Below are positions 1 to 9,195 of a stretch of DNA of 64,000 bases, one piece after another (within the stretch, counting starts at the first letter, position 1; each line of letters begins with the position of its first letter). The translations under genes were made by a program, and so were the position numbers. The notes beneath the pieces were generated by a model, which saw only the letters and a program-made list of their open reading frames with translations, was not told the DNA's origin and did not search any database. Origin of the DNA: Actinostola sp. cb2023 (taxonomy: Eukaryota > Cnidaria > Anthozoa > Actiniaria > Actinostolidae); the NCBI GenBank assembly GCA_033675265.1, contig JAUJYZ010001280.1:660501-724500 (forward strand). The letters are read 5' to 3'.

Positions 1-60
1 ATCATAGCAACATTGTCATTATTTGTATGTGATACCATTAGTACTATTACCGTTATTGTT

Positions 61-453
61 ATCAGCATCAACATGGTCATCATCATCAACAACAATATCA
101 ACAGTAACAACATCATCAACATTGTCATCAACAATGTCATCATTAACAGCATCATCAATAGCATCATCAACAGCATCAACAACAGCATCAACATCATTAT
201 CAACAGCATCATCAACAACATCAACATTATCATCAACAATATCATCAACAACATCATCAACAACATCATCAACAGCATCATCAACAACAACATCATCAAC
301 AGCATCATCAACAACATTATCAACAACATCATCATCAACAACATCATCAACAACATCATCAACAACATCATCAACAACATCATCAACAGAATCAACAACA
401 ACATCATCCACAACATCATCAAAAGCATCATCAACAACATCATCAACAACAGC
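61..453. repeat. AAC/ATC trinucleotide microsatellite, left part
   Basis: Almost uninterrupted mixture of AAC and ATC triplets. It continues at 13994 on the far side of the BEL/Pao element, so both blocks were one array before the insertion. Open frames of 130-190 codons on both strands here consist only of Ile/Asn/Ser/Thr or Asp/Val/Ala and are repeat artefacts. Confidence 0.95.
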
Positions 454-623
454 TGTACGTACGAAAACGATATTTTATTCCTCTAGTTTCGCGATCTTCA
501 CATCTAACTCAACACACGTGCAAACTCGCACTCTCTCGCACTGTCTCGTCCCACTCTCTCGTCTCTCGCTCGGTCCAGGTACGCCTGGGCGAAAACAGTA
601 CTAAATGTTCCTAGGCGACAACA
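454..623 (-). repeat. BEL/Pao 3' LTR
   Basis: Direct copy of 13824-13993. Read on the minus strand it begins TGTTGTCGCC and ends CGTACGTACA. An AATAAA polyadenylation signal on the minus strand corresponds to TTTATT at 474-479. Confidence 0.95.
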
Positions 624-634
624 TTCTCCCACCC
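624..634 (-). other. BEL/Pao polypurine tract
   Basis: On the minus strand GGGTGGGAGAA lies directly against the 3' LTR, the position where plus-strand DNA synthesis is primed in LTR elements. Confidence 0.6.
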
Positions 635-656
635 GTGAACGACTCGTGAGCGTTCA

Positions 657-2344
657 CTACTCCAATTCAAGTGGGCATAGTCTTGTAATCGGGCGTGTGT
701 ACTCCTTCTTTCCAGAGCGGACCTTCACCACTCTGACATTAGTGTCTGATCCAGTGAACACCTCCGTGACCCGAGCGAGCGGCCACTTTCCACGTGGATT
801 GGTCTGATCAATCATCAGTACGATATCTCCAACTTTGAAGTTCCTCTTCTCTTGAATCCACTTGCTTCTCGTGTTCAAGGTCGACAAGTACTCTTTCATC
901 CATCTCTGCCACGACTTCAGTACTAGGTCTTGTACATAACGCCATCGATTTCTAGAATTAAACGCTATCTCGTCAGCTACTCGTGGGGCTAGTTGCCCTC
1001 CAGCTTGTCCAAATATAAAATGGTTTGGTGTCAGTACATGTTCATCTTTTGGGTCGTCACTAACATAAGTTAGAGGGCGTGAATTCAGTAGACCTTCTAC
1101 TTCTACAATAGCAGTTAGCAGTTCTTCATCTGTCACTCCAGCATTTCCAAGTATCGCCTTGATCGACTTCTTCGCTGACTTTATTAAGGCTTCAAACACT
1201 CCTCCGTGATGTGAACCAGTTGGTGGGTTGAATCTCCATCGGATCCCTTGATTTGCTCCTTCATCGCAGATTGACTGCTGATCCAAGTTCATAACAAGTT
1301 GACGAAGTTCCTGGTTTGCTGCCGTAAAGTTGGTTCCATTATCGCTTATCATCAGCTCTGGCTTTCCACGTCGGGCAACCATTCTTGAAAAGGCATCGAG
1401 AAAACTGCTAGTGTTCAGTGTAAATGCAATTTCAAGGTGAACTGCACGCGACGCTGCACAAGTAAACAAGCACAAGTATCTCTTTGCTGTGACCCGTCTC
1501 GTTATCTTCGTCACAAATGGCCCAGCGAAGTCAACACAACACTGAGCAAAACATCTCATCGAAGCACCAAGTCTTGCAGCTGGTAGAGGTGCCATTATTT
1601 GCTCACCTGGGCGTCGTCTTCGTATCTTGCAACGGTTACATTCTCGTTCTACCTGCTTAACCACTTCTCTGCCATGTATCACCCAGTACTTCTGTCTCAG
1701 TTCTGCTAGTATGCAATTCGTTCCTCTACTATGATAGCTGTTCCTGTGTACTTGAAACGGCACAATCAGTCTTGAAATCCAATTCCTCTTAGGTAGGATG
1801 ATGGGGTGCTTGGCGTCGTAAGGCAATGATGAATGCTGTAGTCTTCCTCCTACTCTTAGCACCGAATCTTGGTCTAGGAATGGGTCAAGTGCCTTTAGTC
1901 GGCTACTCTTCGATAATGCTTTTCCCGTCTTTAGCTCTTCGCAGTCTTCATGGAACTCGTTCCTCTGCACCCGACAAATCCAATATTTCTCTGCTCTCTC
2001 CATCTCCTCAGTCGTCAAACTGTCAGACTGTTGTTCATCAACCTTCCCACGAACTGTCTTTCCTCTAGACGCTTTCAAAGTTGTCACAAAGCGTAGCACC
2101 CATGCGGTGACACGTAGTAGCTTCACCCAATTTGAAAATCTCTCTACATCCAACAATTCGTTTACTTGATGCACAGCAAGTGCAATGTTCACTCTGGTGC
2201 TTTCCTTTCGAGCTTCTTCGGTGCAATCACTCTCGGTGGAGTGGAGCGTCGAGGGCCACGATTCTTCCTTCTGGTACAGGAACGCTGGACCTTCCAACCA
2301 TCTACTTCCGTTAACTAGATCCTCGGCATTCAGACCCCTGGTGG
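657..2344 (-). pseudogene. BEL/Pao Pol, C-terminal part: integrase and DUF5641
   Basis: A 546-codon open frame from 2297 down to 657; homology extends upstream to the gypsy junction at 2344. In order: an N-terminal zinc-binding HHCC region (YHSRGTN, followed by C-x2-C in ECNRCKI), the integrase core with acidic residues in VDFAGP, SDNGTNF and GVFEALIK, and a C-terminal DUF5641-like region (FKVGDIVLMID to RGKWPLARV) that is normal for BEL/Pao integrases. It ends about 30 bp before the LTR, so the 3' end is complete. It is separated from the upstream Pol by the gypsy insertion and has no start codon of its own. The methionine at 2297 lies inside the conserved region and is not a genuine start. 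Confidence 0.9.
2341..2344. other. Target site duplication of the gypsy element (left copy)
   Basis: GTGG at 2341-2344 is repeated at 9196-9199 just outside the other LTR. The split codons of BEL Pol meet in frame at this point. Confidence 0.85.
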
Positions 2345-2546
2345 TGTTACTTGTGTTCTTTACCTTCTTTTTGTTTGATTTTAGAATAATACTATAACTA
2401 TGGTCAAATTTGAGAACAATCTTCTTTTACTTGCGTTGTGTTGTCATACTACAGTAATCCGGACAGAGACCACAAAACATGTGCCCCGCCCCCTTATGTT
2501 ACATTCTCCAGTTACTAAGCATCGAGTTACAAAACACTAGCTAACA
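2345..2546 (-). repeat. Ty3/gypsy 3' LTR
   Basis: Direct copy of 8994-9195, TG...CA ends. On the minus strand it contains a GC box, GGGGGCGGGGC (2483-2493), of the type bound by Sp1/KLF factors. This is the only promoter-like motif seen in the LTR. Confidence 0.93.
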
Positions 2547-2558
2547 CTCGCCCCTCCT
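2547..2558 (-). other. Ty3/gypsy polypurine tract
   Basis: AGGAGGGGCGAG on the minus strand directly abuts the 3' LTR. Confidence 0.6.
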
Positions 2559-2868
2559 AAAGAGATGTCATCCGTGACATTTGACAATGGTTTTTCTAAA
2601 ACAATTTGTTTGTTACATACTTGTTGGTTCATTCTAGTTAACAATGAATACACGTAATTAGATTCTTGGTAGGTTGATCAGGCCTTCCGATCTATTGTTC
2701 TTCTTGCTGTCCATGCTAACCAACTGATGTATGGGCTAGTTCTATAAACTGTTAATAATCATACATGACTGTTATGTAAAGGTGTAGAAACACCTGATGT
2801 TCTCAAACGTTTTTTTAATACAATATATATAAAACTGATATAAGTGTTCATTGTTCATTGTAGACTGC

Positions 2869-3810
2869 TTAGTTGTAAACTGCATGTGGTACCCTGTATC
2901 CATACGTCGGTGGTACGCTGTAGCCATACGTCTGTGGTACGCTGTAGCCATACGTCTGTGGTACGCTGTATCCATAAGTCTGTGTGGGTTGAACTTGCGT
3001 GGGTGGCCAGTAATATGGTATCTGTGTGTTGTACACATTATCAGGATATACAGTCACTGGGTTGAGGTACACTGGGTTCCCAGGAGCCAAATAGGTGAAA
3101 ACTGACGGTTGTCTACGAATCCGCCTCGGACGTCCTTGGATGGTTTCTTCGTTGTTTCCCGTTGTACTGTCATTATCTTGATTCTGTGTAGCATCGTCAT
3201 CGTTGTTTCCCGTTGTACTGTCGTTACCTTGATGCTGTGTATCATCGTCACCTTGCGACTGTACTTCCTCTGTATGCTCAGGTACACTCTCTACTTCCGT
3301 CTGCTCGTCGTTGAGGCTAACATGTAGAGATGTGTCACCAACAGATTCTTCTTGCGGTAAATACATCGTGAATGTAAGTAATTCGTCTTCATCTGAAGAT
3401 CCGTCATCAGGAGCAGGAAACGGAGTTGGAGGTCTTTCCGCTACACGCCTCGGCCTTGCATCTCGTCGCAAATCTGGTTGTTCTACTGGTAAATAACTAC
3501 ATGGCAGAAGTAGATTACGGTGAAGTGTACGATCTCGCCCCCTCCCCGATTCTGGGCGAAGTACATACACAGGGCTGTCTGGCCTCTTACGCGATACCAC
3601 CACATGGATTTCGTCTTCCCAGTATGCGCGGAGCTTCCCTGGTCCACCACGTGGCGTCAAATTGCGTACCAATACACGGTCTCCCGGTTGTAGTACAGAT
3701 GATCTTAGTCGTTTGTCATGTTGCTTCTTTCCTTTCACAGCGCTCTGGTTTGCAGCTTTACTGGCCTTAGCATAGGCCTCTTCCATAGCGCGTTTCCACT
3801 TTTTCCACAT
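2869..3810 (-). CDS. Ty3/gypsy Pol C-terminus: integrase end plus low-complexity tail
   Basis: An open frame of 313 codons that continues integrase in a different frame from 3767-7339. Its first third is the usual C-terminal integrase part (basic stretch, then [12 protein letters not shown] and the WEDEIHVVV strand of a chromo/SH3-like fold). The remainder is unlike most gypsy Pol proteins: an acidic Ser/Asp/Glu segment, an Asn/Asp/Gln/Thr-rich segment containing NDSTTGNN twice, and a tail with about four copies of TYGYSVP. No membrane segment or signal peptide was seen, so this does not look like an envelope gene. The switch from the Pol frame lies in an A run (minus strand GGAAAAAG, about 3800) and may be a mutation, a consensus error or a programmed event. 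Confidence 0.75.
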   Translation of the reverse strand: MWKKWKRAMEEAYAKASKAANQSAVKGKKQHDKRLRSSVLQPGDRVLVRNLTPRGGPGKLRAYWEDEIHVVVSRKRPDSPVYVLRPESGRGRDRTLHRNLLLPCSYLPVEQPDLRRDARPRRVAERPPTPFPAPDDGSSDEDELLTFTMYLPQEESVGDTSLHVSLNDEQTEVESVPEHTEEVQSQGDDDTQHQGNDSTTGNNDDDATQNQDNDSTTGNNEETIQGRPRRIRRQPSVFTYLAPGNPVYLNPVTVYPDNVYNTQIPYYWPPTQVQPTQTYGYSVPQTYGYSVPQTYGYSVPPTYGYRVPHAVYN

Positions 3811-6800
3811 ATTTAGGATACGAAGTATCGTCTTCCTCAGATTTCAAATTAAAAACTAAATCAATAGGCAGGCGAGGTGGCCGTCCAAACAACAGTTCGA
3901 ATGGGGAATAACCGGTTGCCTCATGTTTCGTACAGTTGTAAGCATGTACCAATTTGTGTACGTGGTCTTTCCAATTGGCTTTGTATTGTTCAGGCAGTGT
4001 CCTCATCATGCCAAGAAGAGTTCTGTTCATCCTCTCTACTTGACCGTTGCCTTGGGGGTGGTAGGGTGTCGTTCGCGAGTGCATGACTCCCGTTAGTTGT
4101 TCTAAGCTCTTGAACAACTTGTTCTCAAATTCACCTCCCATATCGTGATGTAATCTTGCCGGGTAACCAAACCTCGGGATAAAGTCGTTGAAAATCTTCT
4201 CTGCCGCAGTGCTCGCAGTCTTGTTCCTCGTTGGGTAAACTTGTGCGTATCGGGTGAAGTGATCTACAATCACCAAGAGGTACTCGTAGCCCCCGGAACT
4301 ACGCTCAAGGTGTACGAAGTCGATTGATACCAATTCGAAGGGTGAACTTGTGGTGATTGACTGGAGCGGTTCTCTAGTCTGAAGGGTTGGTTTCCTTTGT
4401 TTGAGACATCGGCATACTCTGTTGATGTAGTGTTCAATGTCTCTTCTCATGTATGGCCAATAAAATCTCTCTCGCGCTAAAGCTAGAACCCGATCAGTGC
4501 CGAGGTGGCCCATCTCTTCATGTAACTCTCTGTAAACCCTCCTTCGAAAAACCTTTGGAAGAACTACTTGCTTACCATGGTATAAGATGTCAGTTCTTTT
4601 GTCAATGTGTAATTTCGAGATTTCATACAAGTACTTACGAACTTCTGTCGACTCCCTTCGTCGCTCTTGTGGTGTTGGTTTGCGGTTTGATTTCACATAC
4701 TCCAGTGTACGGCTAATGCTACGGTCCTCACTCTGAGCTTTAACAATGTCAATCATCCTGACCTGATTGATCGATTGCGCAGATGGTTGTCTTGTTTCCG
4801 TTTGGAGTACTTCGATATTGTCAGTCACCGCAGATATCCACACCGTGTCACCTTGGCCTAGAGATTGCGCTGATGTGACTGATACCGCTACCTCGTCTCG
4901 TGGTACACTCTCTGTACATGCAGCCATATACCTCTCAAAGTCACCAGGTAATCTCGAAAGACTGTCGGCATCGATATTTATTCTCCCAGGGCGATACTTT
5001 ATGTCAAAATTAAAGTCTGTTAACTCTCCTATCCACCGTAATCCTGTGGCGTTAAGCTTTGCAGTTGTTAGTACATAGGTCAATGGGTTGTTATCAGTGT
5101 ATATAGTAAAATGAGGACTATAATAAAGATGATCACGGAATTGTTCACATACAGCCCACTTTAGGGCCAGAAACTCCAATTTACCTGAATGTAAATGATA
5201 ATTCTTTTCTGCTGCCGTAAGGGCGCGGGAACCGTATCCTATCACTCGCATTTTGCCTTCTTGCCGTTGATACAGAACCGCACCAAGTCCATCATTTGAC
5301 GCGTCGGTATGCAGTACAAAAGGTTGACTATGGTCTGGGTATGCCATTATCGGTGGAGTAGTTAGGCAGTCGATCAGCCGTACAAGGGATGCTTGATGTT
5401 GCTGAGTCCACGTAATCCGCTGCTTAGATGACACGGTCTTGTCGTTAGTGCTTAGACGGCTTTGTCTTGACCTATCCCGGTCCCCGCTTCGACTATCTCG
5501 TGGCGCTTGTAGTAAATCAAACAACGGTCTTGCAATCTTTGCGAAGTCCTGAATATAACGCCGATAATACCCCAGCAGTCCAAGGAGTTTCCTGACTTCC
5601 CCTACGGTAGACGGTTTTCGCTCTTTCAACTCCATCACTGCTTTCGTGTTAGCCGGATCAACCCTATATCCTTCCGCCGATACAATTTGGCCAAGATACT
5701 TAACTTCTGATTTGAAAAGCTCGCACTTCTTGGACTTTAGCTTGATGCCGTGTTGTCGTAGTTGGCGAAGAACTAGTCTGACATGCTCGACGTGTTCATC
5801 AAACGTTTCACTAAAGACTATCACGTCGTCTAAATATGGGATACAAATGTTGTCCCGCAACCCCTCAAGGCAGTGTTCCATAAAACGCTGAAACTCGCCA
5901 GGTGCATTCATGAGGCCAAAGGGAACCCTAACCCACTCGTATAATCCCCACGGGGTGATGAAGGCTGTTACGTTACGAGAGTCGGGGTGAATAAAACCCT
6001 GATGGTATGCTTTACCCTGATCAAGTAACGTGAACCAGTGGTTACCGCCTAGATTCTCAAGAACTGTCTGGATGCGAGGCAGGGGGTGTCTGTCTGGAAT
6101 GGTCTTCTGGTTCAGTCTACGATAATCGACGCACAGTCGTAAACTCCCGTCTTTCTTCCTGACACACACGACTGGGGACGAATACGCCGATCTTGACTTT
6201 CTAACCCACCCTTTGTTAAGCAGATCTTCGACATAGTGTTTTACCTCTGGGTATAGCGGCTTGGGAATTGAGGTATAGCGTTGCTGCACGGGAATAGAGT
6301 CAGTCAACTGTATTGTCATTTGTAATTCACTCGCGCAACCTATGTCGTCTTCACCCGTTGAAAATGAGGCTGACTCTTCAACTAGCATTTGCCGCGCCTT
6401 ATCTTGTTGTTCTTTAGTTAAAGTGCTTAAGTCAATATCCTCGATTCTTACACGTGTTGATTGATTATCGACAGAGTTATCTTGTAGGTCGTGTACGTTA
6501 TTAAATGGTGTCGCACTACCTGAAGTATCCAACGCTGGTGCAGTGACCTTGTCTGTGACTGGTGTTTCTTTCAACTCTACTTCAAGGGGGGTAACTGAAT
6601 TTACTAGTTGTAAACTTCCAAGTACTGTCCTTCCTTTTAACACAATGTCATGACTAGAATAATTACTTAGCTGGATGCTAACTCTGTTAGAGAATGCTTT
6701 GATTGTCGTTAACTGCGTCTCTGGCACCGTCACGCCGTCTGGCCAATCCTGGATGGTACTAGCTTCAAACAAAACCGGAAGTTTGTTAGTATTGGGCCCC

Positions 6801-7411
6801 ACCCTTGCATAACATGAAACGTACATTGACTGCCCTCGTGGGATTACGACACTTTGTCTTGTTGTTTTCACTGTACAAAGTTCTTCTGGTTGCTTAGCTC
6901 GAACAAATTGTACAAGTGCGTCGATCTTATTACTCTTTACTCCTACCATACATTCGCTGAGAATGTCAGCAAGTTGTTTGTCTTTGTCAATCGTAGGGTC
7001 GATAGAAGTACGCCTAGAGATCTCTTCGATTACGTTATAACCAATGATAGGCGAGTCGAGCGGATCTCGGGATAACAGAAATGGAACATCTACTTCACAG
7101 TGTGAGTTTCCGTCACGCAACTTAAACTTAACTTCTATCCAGCCCTCACAAGGAAGACATGTTCCATTCGCGGCCTTTAAGTCTAGTTCGCGTTCTCCTA
7201 ATAACTCTTCAATTCCATGTACTTCTGCATCCGGTAAATTCCGTTTGACCCATACAAGCGAAAGTAGCGAGACTTGCGCGCCCGTGTCCCATAGCACTTC
7301 GGCTGGCACACTCCATTTAGCGAGCATTTCACCATACATCGCCGTCCCACTAAACTTACGAGTTGCGAATGTTCTTTCGGCGACAAATGGCTCACGTAAT
7401 GTCCATCATCC
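3767..7411 (-). CDS. Ty3/gypsy Pol (protease, RT, RNase H, integrase)
   Basis: The frame is open from about 7411; the first methionine is at 7339 and 1190 codons follow. Counting from that methionine, the protease motif is DTG at 18-20 ([11 protein letters not shown]). Reverse transcriptase lies at about 375-545 with [18 protein letters not shown] and catalytic YLDD at 502-505. RNase H starts near [10 protein letters not shown]. An H2C2 zinc region ([12 protein letters not shown] to CRCLKQRKP) precedes the integrase core with D in SIDFVHLE, D in LHHDMGG and E in GQVERMN, exactly 35 residues after the second D. The DNA-binding tail continues in another frame (2869-3810). Pol has no separate start, so it is presumably made as a fusion from the upstream MYND frame by a -1 shift. 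I found no canonical slippery heptamer in the 7411-7198 overlap. Confidence 0.93.
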
Positions 7412-7653
7412 GTGTTTGTCGAGTGGCATGGCTTAGATAATTGTTTTATCGCGTTACAAAGCGCCTTGTGTTTTATCCAATGTTTAGTCTGACAGATTGT
7501 CGAACAGTATCTAACTATGTGGCATTGAGAACATTTCTTAAATTGGTTCTTACTGTCGACTTTCCCACAGGACATACAAGTATGGGACGTATTCGATTGT
7601 GCGGCTACTGGTTGTCCCTTGACTGCAGCCGCCTGGCGTTTTCCGACTCTCGT
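7198..7653 (-). CDS. MYND-type zinc finger frame between Gag and Pol of the gypsy element
   Basis: Minus-strand frame open from about 7653 (after a TGA at 7654-7656) to the stop at 7198. It contains a complete MYND signature: C-M-S-C, then C-S-Q-C, then [15 protein letters not shown], giving seven cysteines and one histidine in the expected order. MYND fingers normally bind proline-rich peptides in transcriptional regulators, not nucleic acid. The frame is -1 relative to Gag and Pol is -1 relative to it. The Gag overlap (7653-7605) contains G GAA AAC in the Gag frame (7638-7644), similar to but not a perfect X XXY YYZ heptamer. The part after the finger overlaps the start of Pol and looks less constrained. 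Confidence 0.8.
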   Translation of the reverse strand, partial: TRVGKRQAAAVKGQPVAAQSNTSHTCMSCGKVDSKNQFKKCSQCHIVRYCSTICQTKHWIKHKALCNAIKQLSKPCHSTNTDDGHYVSHLSPKEHSQLVSLVGRRCMVKCSLNGVCQPKCYGTRARKSRYFRLYGSNGIYRMQKYMELKSY

Positions 7654-8885
7654 TCAGCCCGACAACCTCTGGCAAAGTGGGTTGTCGATCCGCACTTGTA
7701 ACAGTGATTGCATCTATCCATTCCTTTCTCTTCACAATCTCTACAAAGGCGAAATCTCGACGATCGAAATTGTGATTGGCCGGCGCTATTGCTTTCATTG
7801 TGATCTAATCTTGGGCGCGATTGATTGACGACCCCTTTAAGATATGCCAGATCGGCCTGGACAGCTTCCAGCGTGGCGAAGAGCTTGTTTGGTTTTTCAT
7901 TCTTATTGGCAACTGCATTTACCCCAGACTGACCCTCCCCCTCACGGTGGGAATTTTGAGTAACTTGATGGACCTTTACCGCTTTCTTGGACACATTCAT
8001 TTTGTTGAACCGCTCAGCTTCGGCTGATACGGCAACGTTGACCTTTTCCATTAACACCTCATCGGTAACGCCATCCATTTCTAAATAAGGACGTAACTTT
8101 GCTCTGACTGATTCATCTACTAGCCCCGTCTCCACTACATGCACAAATAGGGCCTGAACTAACAGAGGATCATATTTTATGGCACCCTCACTCTGTTTCG
8201 AACTAAGAATAACTTGTTGCCGTAAGTTCATGGCTCTAATCAGAAAATCTTGAGGCGTCTCTTTGACGTCTTGGCATAACACTGACAGTTCTTGGTACAA
8301 CTCGGTACAACTCTTTTGTTTGAAGTGAACTCTCAATATTTGCTTTAGGCGTGTCAGAGATAGATCAGAAACCAACTCTAAATATGGCCTGAGCCTTGAA
8401 TTTACACTAACAGCGCGAATAACAGCTTCTATAATTTCGTGCTCCGAGTATCCTGTGGTTAACCCTGTGTCAATCTGTCTCATAATACTTATGAATGTCA
8501 GACTATCCTTAGTGCTATCAGCCCCAACCACGCCGTGAATCTTAAAATCCTTCTTGAGAACTTTTCCCACGTCAATGCTTACCTTTTGAGAAGGCTTCTT
8601 ACCAGATACTGAATCCGAGCTAACCCCGCTAACTTCAGATGTGTCCAATGGGGGAGGGTTTCCGTTTATGAAATCACCAATCTCTGCTAAGAATTCCATC
8701 TTCTTTGGCGATTTCTCAACTAACTTTGCAATCCCCGCAACAATACATCTTGTGATAGCAGGTCTCCTTGATTCCACAACTTGAATATCGAACCTTTCCG
8801 CCAATTCTAGCAAACGCTCACTGGACAATCCGTAGATCTTGGCCTCTAATTCAAATTGTGTATCTTCCACCTCGTGGTCTCCCAT
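7605..8885 (-). CDS. Ty3/gypsy Gag with CCHC knuckle
   Basis: 426 codons from the ATG at 8885, about 110 bp inside the 5' LTR. The middle resembles a retrotransposon capsid (LRPYLELVSDLSLTRLKQILRVHF, then TPQDFLIRAMNLRQQV). Near the C-terminus a CCHC knuckle, CYKCGSTTHFARGC, follows a further pair C-x2-C and C-x2-C (CRDCEEKG, RCNHC) that may form a second zinc site. Gag would coat the particle RNA. It ends with a stop at 7605 while the MYND frame is already open. Confidence 0.9.
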   Translation of the reverse strand: MGDHEVEDTQFELEAKIYGLSSERLLELAERFDIQVVESRRPAITRCIVAGIAKLVEKSPKKMEFLAEIGDFINGNPPPLDTSEVSGVSSDSVSGKKPSQKVSIDVGKVLKKDFKIHGVVGADSTKDSLTFISIMRQIDTGLTTGYSEHEIIEAVIRAVSVNSRLRPYLELVSDLSLTRLKQILRVHFKQKSCTELYQELSVLCQDVKETPQDFLIRAMNLRQQVILSSKQSEGAIKYDPLLVQALFVHVVETGLVDESVRAKLRPYLEMDGVTDEVLMEKVNVAVSAEAERFNKMNVSKKAVKVHQVTQNSHREGEGQSGVNAVANKNEKPNKLFATLEAVQADLAYLKGVVNQSRPRLDHNESNSAGQSQFRSSRFRLCRDCEEKGMDRCNHCYKCGSTTHFARGCRAERESENARRLQSRDNQ

Positions 8886-8975
8886 GCTGATCGACGTTCT
8901 TTTGCTAAGTATTCAACTTGACCATTTTAGTCCGCCGTTACACTCAGGAATTAACGTAACCTGAACAGCAGACTT

Positions 8976-8991
8976 CCCGTCTGAGCCCCCA
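8976..8991 (-). other. Ty3/gypsy primer binding site, tRNA-Pro-like
   Basis: Two bases inside the 5' LTR the minus strand reads TGGGGGCTCAGACGGG. The first nine bases equal those of the familiar tRNA-Pro primer site; the rest differs, so the exact isoacceptor is uncertain. Confidence 0.55.
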
Positions 8992-8993
8992 AA

Positions 8994-9195
8994 TGTTACT
9001 TGTGTTCTTTACCTTCTTTTTGTTTGATTTTAGAATAATACTATAACTATGGTCAAATTTGAGAACAATCTTCTTTTACTTGCGTTGTGTTGTCATACTA
9101 CAGTAATCCGGACAGAGACCACAAAACATGTGCCCCGCCCCCTTATGTTACATTCTCCAGTTACTAAGCATCGAGTTACAAAACACTAGCTAACA
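8994..9195 (-). repeat. Ty3/gypsy 5' LTR
   Basis: Direct copy of 2345-2546; contains the minus-strand GC box and presumably drives element transcription leftwards. Confidence 0.93.

Larger units (their letters stand above)
2345..9195 (-). mobile_element. Ty3/gypsy LTR retrotransposon carrying a MYND finger
   Basis: LTRs of 202 bp at 2345-2546 and 8994-9195 appear identical; length 6851 bp; target duplication GTGG. Minus-strand order: Gag (8885-7605), a MYND zinc-finger frame (about 7653-7198), Pol with protease, reverse transcriptase, RNase H and integrase (about 7411-3767), then a low-complexity C-terminal extension ending at 2869. Protease before RT and integrase after RNase H is the Ty3/gypsy order. 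It inserted into BEL Pol, so it is younger than that element. One apparent frame break near 3800 separates Pol from its C-terminal tail. Confidence 0.95.

Noticed and set aside
13..604. Long open frames of 130-193 codons on both strands
   Set aside because: They follow the AAC/ATC microsatellite and translate to Ile/Asn, Ser/Thr or Asp/Val/Ala monotony; not genes.
2869..3500. Gypsy tail as an envelope gene
   Set aside because: No signal peptide, membrane segment or cysteine pattern; it is acidic and repeat-rich and continuous with integrase.
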